Shown: positions 33,848-41,399 of the stretch, piece by piece
Position numbering within the stretch: the first letter of the stretch is position 1
Layout: each line of letters begins with the position of its first letter
Assembly: GCA_046297935.1 (NCBI GenBank)
Contig: JBKBHA010000001.1
Coordinates: 62,001-126,000, forward strand
Source of the DNA: CAYMZZ01 sp046297935
GTDB lineage: Bacteria; Bacteroidota; Bacteroidia; Chitinophagales; Chitinophagaceae
Direction of reading: 5' to 3'
Length of the DNA stretch: 64,000 nucleotides
Translations under genes and position numbers: made by a program
The notes under the pieces: generated by a model
Told to the model about the DNA's origin: nothing
Database searches by the model: none
Seen by the model: only the letters and a program-made list of their open reading frames with translations

Positions 33848-34690
33848 ATGAAAAAATTTTTAGCGGTATTCGATGGCTACCATTTTTCGACCAGTACCAT
33901 GCGTTTCGCGGTTCAACTGGCTGCTCAGGCAAAAGCACAACTGGTGGGTGTGTTTCTGGATGAAGCCACTTACCGCAGTTTCAATATCGGGCAGGTACTG
34001 ACAACTGAGTCGGATGCAGATACACGGATTCGCAAACTGGAAGAGCGGGATCAGCAGCGTCGCGACAACGCCGTGCGTCAGTTTCAGGCAGTATGTGGTA
34101 AAGCTGATATATCGTATATAGTGCATCGAGATCGGGGTATTGCCGTACAGGAGTTGATTCAGGAAACAATGTTTGCCGAATTATTGATACTGGATAAAGG
34201 CGAAAATTTTTCCCGCCGCAGGCAAAAACCCCCTACTGCTTTTGTACGTCATCTTTTATCGGCGCTGCAGTGCCCGGCGCTGATTGTCCCATCAGGCTAT
34301 AAAAAAATTGATCACATTACGCTGTTATACGATGGAGAGCCTTCATCTGCTTACGCGCTTCGGCAGTTCAGTTATCTGCTGGGAGAGCTGGGAGACCTGC
34401 CGGTAGAAATGCTTACAGTGAAGAAGACGGCGGCAGATGGCACAAGACTGCCACACAATAAGCTGATTCGGGAGTGGATGAAAAAGCATTTTCCTCATGC
34501 TTTGTTCACTGTGTTGAGAGGGGATCCGGAACCCAGCATTGTGAAGCATTTGAAGCAGCGTGGTGCCAATGACCTGGTAGTGTTGGGTGCATACCGTCGG
34601 GGAGAAGTGTCGCGCTGGTTCAGACCAAGCATGGCCGATATATTGATGAAAGAACTGGATACACCGCTATTCATTGCCCATAACAAATAG
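33848..34690 (+). CDS. Tandem universal stress protein (first of two)
   Basis: 280 aa from the ATG at 33848 (MKKFLAVFDGYHFS). It has two UspA-like halves, each with an alternating alpha/beta fold. The second half has DLVVLGAYRRGEVSRWFRPSMADILMKELDTPLFIAHN, close to the G-x2-G-x9-G(S/T) nucleotide loop but imperfect. Four bases separate it from the second USP gene, in one operon with a CaCA exchanger and a P-type ATPase. USPs bind ATP and respond to stress; here they may sense the ionic or energy state that the pumps address. The in-frame extension to 33737 is hydrophobic and less likely. Confidence 0.85.
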   Translation: MKKFLAVFDGYHFSTSTMRFAVQLAAQAKAQLVGVFLDEATYRSFNIGQVLTTESDADTRIRKLEERDQQRRDNAVRQFQAVCGKADISYIVHRDRGIAVQELIQETMFAELLILDKGENFSRRRQKPPTAFVRHLLSALQCPALIVPSGYKKIDHITLLYDGEPSSAYALRQFSYLLGELGDLPVEMLTVKKTAADGTRLPHNKLIREWMKKHFPHALFTVLRGDPEPSIVKHLKQRGANDLVVLGAYRRGEVSRWFRPSMADILMKELDTPLFIAHNK

Positions 34691-34694
34691 GCTC

Positions 34695-35555
34695 ATGATA
34701 ATTCCGACTAAAATAGTAGTACCGACAGATTTTTCGGCAACCGCTGCCAAAGCGTTGAAGTATGCGCTCGATCTTTCCAACATTACCGGGGCCTCCATAC
34801 TGCACTATCATGTAATGATACCGGTTGAAAGTCCCTTTATTCGAAATGCAGCGGAGCGTGCACAAATTAATCAAAACATGCAACAGCAGTGCCTCGACCA
34901 GATGCAGGAGCTGTTGTTAGAAACGGCATCAGTTGAGCAATTATCAAGGGTTGACAATTTTGTAGGTGAGGCGCCTCTTCATCCAGGCATCCTGCAGTTT
35001 GCGTCTGAACAGGGTGCTGACGCCATTGTAATGGGTACCTTGGGCGCTGGCGGGCTTCGCGAAGCACTGATTGGCTCTTCCGCTACCCGAGTTATAAAGC
35101 ATGCCCATATTCCGGTATGGCTGGTTCCTGATGAAGATTTTCCGGATTCGGTGCAGCAAATAGTTATGGCCGCTTCCTATCTGCCGTCGACCCAGTTGTG
35201 GTTGCCGCAGGTAGCTGTATTGTCTAACCTGCTGCACTCGGGCCTCACCGTAATGCATGTTGCCAATACCGACGAATTTTCCTACAACCCTACAATTACT
35301 CGGGAGTCATTTGGCAGGTTTACTGAAGCCTGCAAGAATATTTTGCCCGACCAGCCTGTTCAGTATCGTTTGCTGGAAAGTGAAGGAATTATACCAGCGT
35401 TGGAAACACTCGAACAGAAATTCAGTTTCGATCTGTTGGTGATGATCAGGCAGCAGAAAGATTTTTGGGAACAACTGATGGAAAAAAGCATGACGCGGCA
35501 CATGGCCTGTTTTACCCGGCGTCCACTACTGTTGCTCAATGAACGCGTGAATTGA
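34695..35555 (+). CDS. Tandem universal stress protein (second of two)
   Basis: 286 aa from the ATG at 34695 (MIIPTKIVVPTDFS). The N-terminal half is a canonical UspA domain: VVPTDFSATAAKALKYALDLS, then DAIVMGTLGAGGLREALIGSSATRVIKHAHIPVWLVP, with the G-x2-G-x9-GS ATP-binding motif intact. The C-terminal half is more divergent (DLLVMIRQQKDFWEQLMEKSMTRHMACFTRRPLLLL). Same operon as the preceding USP. Confidence 0.9.
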   Translation: MIIPTKIVVPTDFSATAAKALKYALDLSNITGASILHYHVMIPVESPFIRNAAERAQINQNMQQQCLDQMQELLLETASVEQLSRVDNFVGEAPLHPGILQFASEQGADAIVMGTLGAGGLREALIGSSATRVIKHAHIPVWLVPDEDFPDSVQQIVMAASYLPSTQLWLPQVAVLSNLLHSGLTVMHVANTDEFSYNPTITRESFGRFTEACKNILPDQPVQYRLLESEGIIPALETLEQKFSFDLLVMIRQQKDFWEQLMEKSMTRHMACFTRRPLLLLNERVN

Positions 35556-35602
35556 TATTTGCTGATGGACTGGTTTGATTAATTTTCAGCCAAACTTGTT
35601 GC

Positions 35603-36622
35603 ATGCAGACATTACTGCTTTCTCTGGCGGGCTTTCTGGGCTGTGCGCTTATAATACTTTGGGCAGGTAAAAGGCTGTCACACTACGGCGATATGCTGGC
35701 TGTACGTACGGGTTGGGGGAAAGCCTGGGTTGGCCTGATATTAATGGCTTCGGTCACTTCATTGCCTGAACTGATGGTAGGCATCAGCTCTTCGGCAATT
35801 GTACAATCGGCCGATCTGGCCGTGGGTGACATACTGGGAAGCTGTGCATTCAACCTGGGTCTGCTGGCCATGCTGGATGCTTTTGTTCCCCGCCATAAAG
35901 CATTGCTGGGCCTTGCATCACAACGGCATGTGCTGGCAGCAGCACTCGGCCTGATGTTGATGACTATGGTCGGGTTGGGTATTTTTTTGCCCCGGGATAT
36001 TGTCATCACGTCCTGGCTTGGCCTCACTTCGGTAGCGTTTATTGTGATTTATCTTGTTTCGATCCGTATTATTTATCTCTTTGAAAAGCGCCATACACTT
36101 GAGCCGGCGTTGAATATTGAAGACGAAACAAAAGATAAGGTTCAGTTGACGAACAGACAGGTTGTGCTCCGGTACCTGGGTTATGCTCTGATAATCGTTG
36201 GCACGGCGTTGGCACTTCCCTTTTTTGCAAACCAGATAGCTGAACAGACAGGTTGGGGCAAATCCTTTGTTGGCACCTTATTTCTGGCCGTAAGTACATC
36301 ACTGCCTGAAATTGCCGTTTCATTTGCAGCGGTACGAATGGGCTCCATTGATATGGCAGTAGGTAATCTGCTAGGCAGCAACATATTTAATATTCTAATT
36401 CTTGCCCTCGACGATATAGCATACACGAAGGGGTTCATTTTGAAAGATGCGTCGCCCACCAACCTGCTTTCGGTATTTAGTGCTATTCTGATGACGGCAG
36501 TTGTAATAATTGGACTAACCTATCGTGCATCGGGAAAGCGCTATCTGCTTGCCTGGGATGCTGTTGTAATATTTCTGATTTATATCGCCAATCTGGTGCT
36601 GCTATATAATCTGGGAGCCTGA
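35603..36622 (+). CDS. CaCA family calcium/sodium:cation exchanger (YrbG-like)
   Basis: 339 aa with about ten membrane helices in two inverted halves. The alpha-repeats are visible: SVTSLPELMVGISSS...DLAVGDILGSCAFNLGLLA in the first half and AVSTSLPEIAVSFAAVRMGSIDMAVGNLLGSNIFNILIL in the second, with the acidic ion-binding Glu in each LPE motif. It exchanges Ca2+ (or K+/Na+) against protons or sodium at the inner membrane. The gene ends 1 bp before the P-type ATPase start, which supports a joint role in calcium extrusion. Confidence 0.92.
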   Translation: MQTLLLSLAGFLGCALIILWAGKRLSHYGDMLAVRTGWGKAWVGLILMASVTSLPELMVGISSSAIVQSADLAVGDILGSCAFNLGLLAMLDAFVPRHKALLGLASQRHVLAAALGLMLMTMVGLGIFLPRDIVITSWLGLTSVAFIVIYLVSIRIIYLFEKRHTLEPALNIEDETKDKVQLTNRQVVLRYLGYALIIVGTALALPFFANQIAEQTGWGKSFVGTLFLAVSTSLPEIAVSFAAVRMGSIDMAVGNLLGSNIFNILILALDDIAYTKGFILKDASPTNLLSVFSAILMTAVVIIGLTYRASGKRYLLAWDAVVIFLIYIANLVLLYNLGA

Positions 36623-36623
36623 T

Positions 36624-39215
36624 ATGCAATGGTATAAAACCAACATAGCTCAGTTGATTGAATTGCTGGACAGTTCGGACAAGGGACTTCGCTCGGCAGA
36701 GGCCGAAGAGCGTCTTGAACGAAATGGTCCGAATCAGCTGGAGGAGGCTAAACGTAAGTCGGTATGGCAGATCCTGCTCGCGCAGTTCCGCGATCTGATG
36801 ATATTGATATTGCTGGGAGCGGCCGTAGTTTCCGGCATAGTGGGCGAATGGACGGATGGCCTGGTGATTTTAGTAATCGTGCTGCTGAATGCCGGCATAG
36901 GATTTCTGCAGGAATTCAGGGCCGAAAAAGCGATGCAGGCCCTGAAGCAGATGGCCGTAACCAACAGCAAAGTATGGCGCGATGGTCAGATTCAAAGTGT
37001 GCCTTCCACTCAGCTTGTAACAGGTGATAAAGTGCAGTTGGAAACCGGCAATATTGTGCCTGCAGATATCAGACTGACTGAATCGGTGCAACTGAAAATG
37101 GAAGAAGCTGCATTGACTGGTGAGTCGGTACCAGTAGACAAGATCGTAGCTGCCTTGCAGACCGATGATCTGCCGGTAGGCGATCAACGCAATATGGCCT
37201 TCAAGGGCACACTCGTATCGGCGGGCAGGGGTGCAGGTATAGTAGTAGCCACGGGGATGCAAACTCAGTTGGGCAGCATTGCAAGAATGCTACAGGAAGA
37301 AGATGTACAAACCCCTTTGCAAAAGCGTATGGCTGTTTTTGGCCGAAACCTTTCGCTATTGGTGTTATTTCTCTGTATCGTTTTTCTGGTTACGGGGTGG
37401 TTAAGGGGTGAGCCCCTGGTGCGACTTTTTCTAACCAGCATATCATTAGCTGTGGCGGCAATACCAGAAGCGCTGCCGGCAGTAATCTCCATTTCACTGG
37501 CACTGGCTGCCAGGCGTATGATTCGTCGGCAGACACTGGTTCGAAAATTGCCTGCGGTTGAAACGCTGGGATCGGTAACATATATCTGTACCGACAAAAC
37601 GGGCACGCTCACCAGAAACCGCATGCACGTGGAGTCGATATGGTTTCCCAAGATGGGCACCGTTGCACGTGCTGATCTTGACAAATTGCGGCAGGATCAG
37701 GATGGCCGGTTGTTGTTGAGCGCATTCGCCCTGAACAATGATGCCAAATCGGATGCCAACGGCGAATGGCTGGGCGATAGTACCGAAATTGCCCTGATTG
37801 AAATAACGAATGAAAATGACCGGCAGCAGTATCACGAAGAGCGATTGGCTGAAATACCCTTTGATGCCGACCGAAAGTTGATGACCACATTTCACCGGCA
37901 GGGAGACCGGATCATCAGCTTTACTAAGGGAGCACCCGACATGCTGATCCAGAGATGCAAGACAGCTCCCGAAGCCGACCTGAATCGCGAACTTGACAAT
38001 ATGGCTGATGCAGGTATGCGTGTGATGGGCTTTGCCTGGCGCGAATGGGATGAGTTGCCCGCTGAACTAAGTTCGGAACAACAGGAACAGGAATTGCATT
38101 TTTTGGGTTTGGCAGGCATTATAGATCCGCCACGAGAAGAAGCAGCAGATACAGTAGCGCAATGTCGCGATGCGGGCATCGTGCCTGTAATGATTACCGG
38201 CGATCATCCTAAAACGGCCCGCAATATTGCCATGAGGCTCGGCATTCTGCAGGAGAAAAGCCTGGTGGTGACGGGTCAGGAACTACAGGCCTGGCCCGAT
38301 GATGAGCTGGATAGCAGAGTTGAAAAGATTCGGGTATATGCACGCGTTTCGCCGGAGCAGAAACTTCGCATCGTAAAGGCACTGCAGAAAAAAGGACATT
38401 ATGTAGCCATGACAGGCGATGGCGTGAACGATGCACCCTCACTCAAGCGCGCCAATATTGGTGTAGCCATGGGTATCACTGGTACCGATGTATCGAAAGA
38501 GGCGGCTGATATGATATTGCTGGACGATAATTTTTCAACCATTGTCCGTGCCATTCGGGAAGGCCGACGGATATACGATAATATCCTGAAGTTTATTCGC
38601 TATCTCATGACCACCAATTCGGGCGAACTGTGGACCTTGTTGCTGGGACCAATGCTGGGTTTACCCGTTGCACTTTTGCCTATTCATATACTTTGGATCA
38701 ACCTGGTATCAGATGGTCTCCCGGCGATCGCACTATCTTTTGAAAAAGCAGAACAGAACATTATGCAAAGGCCACCGCGACCACCCGATCAAAATGTGTT
38801 TGCCAATGGTATGGGCTTACATATTTTATGGGTGGGAATGTTGATGGCGGCAATTGCACTGGGCGCACAGGCATGGGCCCTTGAGCAGGGGCTGCACTGG
38901 CAAACCATCGTATTCAATGTACTTTGCCTGAGCCAGATGGGCCACGTAATGGCCATCCGCTCGGAGCGGCAGTCGCTGTTTCAGATCGGTGTTTTTTCCA
39001 ACCGCTACCTCATTGGCGCTGTCGTCATGGCCTTTGTACTACAAGCCCTCATAACATATGTGGCGCCGTTGCAAACAATATTTCACACTGAGGCACTATC
39101 GCTAAACGAATTCCTGCTGGTGGGTGGACTCTCTGCCGTTGTGTTTCTGGCAGTTGAACTGGAAAAAATAATCCGCCGCCGTGTTGCTCCAAAAAACAAC
39201 CCCACCAACAGGTAA
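36624..39215 (+). CDS. P2-type cation-transporting ATPase (probably Ca2+)
   Basis: 863 aa. It has an N-terminal cation ATPase domain, the TGES motif (ALTGESVPVDK), M4 motif AAIPEALPAVISI (about 280, PEALP as in SERCA/PMR1-like pumps), phosphorylation site DKTGT with D324, KGAPDMLI in the nucleotide domain, TGDGVNDAPSLKRANIGVAMG in the hinge, and four to six C-terminal helices. The PEALP motif with N and D on M6 (HILWINLVSDGLPAIALSFE) favours Ca2+ export. It is the last gene of the USP-USP-CaCA-ATPase operon. Confidence 0.93.
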   Translation: MQWYKTNIAQLIELLDSSDKGLRSAEAEERLERNGPNQLEEAKRKSVWQILLAQFRDLMILILLGAAVVSGIVGEWTDGLVILVIVLLNAGIGFLQEFRAEKAMQALKQMAVTNSKVWRDGQIQSVPSTQLVTGDKVQLETGNIVPADIRLTESVQLKMEEAALTGESVPVDKIVAALQTDDLPVGDQRNMAFKGTLVSAGRGAGIVVATGMQTQLGSIARMLQEEDVQTPLQKRMAVFGRNLSLLVLFLCIVFLVTGWLRGEPLVRLFLTSISLAVAAIPEALPAVISISLALAARRMIRRQTLVRKLPAVETLGSVTYICTDKTGTLTRNRMHVESIWFPKMGTVARADLDKLRQDQDGRLLLSAFALNNDAKSDANGEWLGDSTEIALIEITNENDRQQYHEERLAEIPFDADRKLMTTFHRQGDRIISFTKGAPDMLIQRCKTAPEADLNRELDNMADAGMRVMGFAWREWDELPAELSSEQQEQELHFLGLAGIIDPPREEAADTVAQCRDAGIVPVMITGDHPKTARNIAMRLGILQEKSLVVTGQELQAWPDDELDSRVEKIRVYARVSPEQKLRIVKALQKKGHYVAMTGDGVNDAPSLKRANIGVAMGITGTDVSKEAADMILLDDNFSTIVRAIREGRRIYDNILKFIRYLMTTNSGELWTLLLGPMLGLPVALLPIHILWINLVSDGLPAIALSFEKAEQNIMQRPPRPPDQNVFANGMGLHILWVGMLMAAIALGAQAWALEQGLHWQTIVFNVLCLSQMGHVMAIRSERQSLFQIGVFSNRYLIGAVVMAFVLQALITYVAPLQTIFHTEALSLNEFLLVGGLSAVVFLAVELEKIIRRRVAPKNNPTNR

Positions 39216-39226
39216 ATATTCGCTGT

Positions 39227-39733
39227 TTATTGACGTTCCCAGAAGGGAGGGGGTTCAATACCCAATACTCGCAGGTATACATATCCCTGACCGCGGTGAT
39301 GGATTTCGTTGTCTACGATATAAGCCAGTGTTCCATGCATCTTATCTTCCCAAAGACCAAAAGCCACATCCACTTCCTGAAAACGTTGAGCTGGCACGGT
39401 TTCCCAAAGGCTGTTGATCTCCTGCGTGCATTTATCCCATAATTCCAGCAGTCCTGCTTTGGTTTTTGGCCATTCGCGCGGTGCGAACACTTCGTCTGAT
39501 TTTTCCCAAATACCCGTGGCTATACCACGCAGGGCCGGCACTGCCATTTGCAGTAATTCCTGGGTCAGTTCGGCAAAAGGTCGCATGCCACCCACCGAAA
39601 ATTCAAAAAGTTCCTTTTCGGGAAAACTGTCAATTACCCGACGTGTCAAAGCACGATGCCCCTGCCAGTGGGAAAGCAATTCATCGGTATGAATCGGGGC
39701 AAATACTTCGGCGGGTCTTGTTGTTGTTGTCAT
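39227..39733 (-). CDS. DinB/ClbS-like four-helix protein
   Basis: 168 aa from the ATG at 39733 (MTTTTRPAEVFAP). It has the DinB-type helical bundle with metal-ligand histidines: HWQGHRALTRRVI near the start, and DNEIHHRGQGYVYLRVLGIEPPPFWE at the end, the usual H-x3-H motif region. This superfamily holds metal-dependent thiol-transferases and damage-inducible proteins of mostly unknown activity. The in-frame upstream extension (MHICTFAHSHIFTF) is a reading of the octamer array and should be discarded. Convergent with the P-type ATPase. Confidence 0.85.
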   Translation of the reverse strand: MTTTTRPAEVFAPIHTDELLSHWQGHRALTRRVIDSFPEKELFEFSVGGMRPFAELTQELLQMAVPALRGIATGIWEKSDEVFAPREWPKTKAGLLELWDKCTQEINSLWETVPAQRFQEVDVAFGLWEDKMHGTLAYIVDNEIHHRGQGYVYLRVLGIEPPPFWERQ

Positions 39734-39794
39734 ATTGTATTGTTTTAGTAATACAAATGAACGAAGGGGGAGTGACAGCCCTATGTCAGGAGGA

Positions 39795-40054
39795 AATGTG
39801 AAAATGTGAGAATGTGCAAATGTGCAAATGTGCAAATGTGCAAATGTGCAAATGTGAGAATGTGCAAATGGGCAAATGTGAAAATGTGCAAATGGGCAAA
39901 TGTGAAAATGTGCAAATGATCAATTAGAGAATTGGATAGCTTGTCATATTGAAGCAAATCATCTAATTAACTAATTTGGAATTATCCATTTGCACATTTT
40001 CACATTTGCCCATTTGCACATTCGCCGAAGGCGCCATTTTCACATTTGCACATT
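39795..40054. repeat. Octamer inverted-repeat element, copy C (longest)
   Basis: Left arm: 15 phased octamers plus AATG (39795-39918), mostly AATGTGCA with AATGTGAA, AATGTGAG and AATGGGCA variants. Core: 68 bp (39919-39986), starting ATCAATT. Right arm: 39987-40022, a perfect 36-bp inverted copy of the inner left arm (39883-39918), including the rare AATGGGCA unit. Then mini-hairpin CGCCGAAGGCG (40023-40033) and a further inverted array (40034-40054) that meets the lacI stop codon: TAA is formed with the first AA of the array. It fills the 319-bp gap between the DinB-like start and the lacI stop; I see no other feature there. Confidence 0.9.
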
Positions 40055-41087
40055 AAACATTTGTTCTCGTGGATTCTCTCACAATGAGTTGTGGTTCGAG
40101 GATGCGGGTTTCAAATTCGGTTGGGGGGCGTTTGCTTTCGATCATTTGAAGCAAGAGATTGGTGGCGATTTCGCCCATTTCAATGGCTGGTTGCTTGATG
40201 ACCGTCAGCGGAGGGCCGATAAGTTCGGTGAGGTCAGAATTGGAAAATCCAACGAGGCCCATTTGATCGGGAACTCTGATTTGCCGGGAGTGAAGAACCC
40301 GGAGGCAGCCGGTAGTAAGTTTATCGCTTAGGGCCAGGATGGCGTCGGGCTTTTCGGAATGCGCCATGAGTCGGTCAACAGCGTCCTCAATTTCTTCACG
40401 TATCAGGCCGCCATGGGGACAATGAAGCAAATGTCCGGGCACGGTTGCCAGGCCCAAATCGGTTAGCGCGGCGTTGTAGCCGGCAATTCGATCTTTTGTA
40501 ATGGAAAGCAGTTCGCTCCCTGTCACGGCAGCAATGCGCTTGTATCCATTTGCCGCCAAATGAAGCGTGGCTTCATATGCGCCCTTGTAACTGTCCACAA
40601 CAACTTTGTGGGTATTAATTTCATTAACGATCCTGTCAAAAAATACAATCGGCATTCCCCGGTCGAAGAGTTCACTGAAGCCGGAAAAATCGGTGGTTTC
40701 AGTGGAAACCGATACAATCAGCCCGTCGATGCTTCGGGATGTGAGATAATTGAGGTTGATGCTTTCCCTGTCGGCCGATTCGCGACTTTGAGAAATGATA
40801 ACATTGTATCCGTTTTGGTAGGCAATGGATTCAATGCCATCAATTGCCTGGGAGAAAAAGCTGTTCGCAATTTCAGCAACGATTACACCGATGGAACGAC
40901 TGCGCCTTTCTTTCAGACTCAGCGCTATCGGGTTGGGATGATAGTTGATCTTTTCAGCATACTCCAGCACGATACGTTTAGTTTCGGGACTGATCTCGTA
41001 GCTGTCGCGCAGGGCCCGCGATACGGTTGAGGTAGACAGACCCAGCGCTTTTGCAATGTCTTTAATGGTAACGGCTTCGAATTTCAT
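40053..41087 (-). CDS. LacI family regulator, probable controller of the pectin locus
   Basis: 344 aa. The N-terminal LacI helix-turn-helix and hinge (VTIKDIAKALGLSTSTVSRALRDSYEISPETKRIVLEYAEKINYHPN) is followed by a periplasmic-binding-protein-like effector domain (SIGVIVAEIANSFFSQAIDGIE ... PDAILALSDKLTTGCLRVL ... VGFSNSDLTELIGPPLTVIKQPA). It is divergent from the susC gene with a 312-bp regulatory gap. A shared LacI-like motif at 41279-41302, 41388-41396 and 58883-58906 gives it plausible operators. The effector is likely a galacturonate-derived sugar acid (inference). Confidence 0.92.
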   Translation of the reverse strand: MKFEAVTIKDIAKALGLSTSTVSRALRDSYEISPETKRIVLEYAEKINYHPNPIALSLKERRSRSIGVIVAEIANSFFSQAIDGIESIAYQNGYNVIISQSRESADRESINLNYLTSRSIDGLIVSVSTETTDFSGFSELFDRGMPIVFFDRIVNEINTHKVVVDSYKGAYEATLHLAANGYKRIAAVTGSELLSITKDRIAGYNAALTDLGLATVPGHLLHCPHGGLIREEIEDAVDRLMAHSEKPDAILALSDKLTTGCLRVLHSRQIRVPDQMGLVGFSNSDLTELIGPPLTVIKQPAIEMGEIATNLLLQMIESKRPPTEFETRILEPQLIVRESTRTNV

Positions 41088-41278
41088 ATTCCTATTGGGC
41101 GGAAAGCCGCGGGGCCTTTGGTACCGCTCCTAAATGTAGCCATTTTCGGGCTTTTGGAAACGTTTGAAATGATAAGGGATTGAATTGCGAAGAGGGAACC
41201 GCAAAGGGACGGTTTTGTTGGTAATGGATGAAAAGTTATTTATAAATTGTTGTAATACAGTATTAAGTGAGATCGTTG

Positions 41279-41302
41279 CCGGGAACGATTGCGTAAATAA
41301 AG
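41279..41302 (+). promoter_or_regulatory. Candidate LacI-family operator O1 (susC promoter)
   Basis: CCGGG followed by AACGATTGCGTAAATAAAG. The same 24 bp with one mismatch recurs at 58883-58906 before the GH28 gene. The CG-A-TTGCGT part resembles a half of the classical LacI/PurR box (central CG, TTGCGT flank). It is 98 bp upstream of the susC ATG. Confidence 0.6.
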
Positions 41303-41387
41303 CAAAGCTGAACTGGTTTCAATCAGCAAATTCTGATTAGACTTGTCTCGCCAATTCTGAGCGAGAAATTGCTTGTTTATTAATCAA

Positions 41388-41396
41388 AACGATTGC
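41388..41396 (+). promoter_or_regulatory. Candidate secondary operator O2 next to the susC start
   Basis: AACGATTGC ends 3 bp before the susC ATG. It repeats the first nine bases of the O1/O3 19-mer core, 104 bp downstream of the same point in O1, close to ten helical turns, a spacing that would allow looping by a LacI tetramer or two dimers on one face. Confidence 0.4.
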
Positions 41397-41399
41397 AGT

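Larger units (their letters stand above)
41088..41399. promoter_or_regulatory. Divergent control region between lacI and susC
   Basis: 312 bp with no gene. It contains a perfect palindrome TAATAC-A-GTATTA (41253-41265), an inverted repeat ATCGTT...AACGAT (41272-41289), the 24-bp LacI-like motif (41279-41302), hairpins AATCAG...CTGATT (41321-41338) and TCTCGC...GCGAGA (41346-41366), and a second AACGATTGC (41388-41396) just before the susC ATG. The hairpins would lie in the susC leader and could affect mRNA stability or termination. Confidence 0.65.

Noticed and set aside
39795..40054. CRISPR array
   Set aside because: The units are only 7-8 bp with no spacers of constant length, arms are inverted rather than direct, and no cas genes are present.
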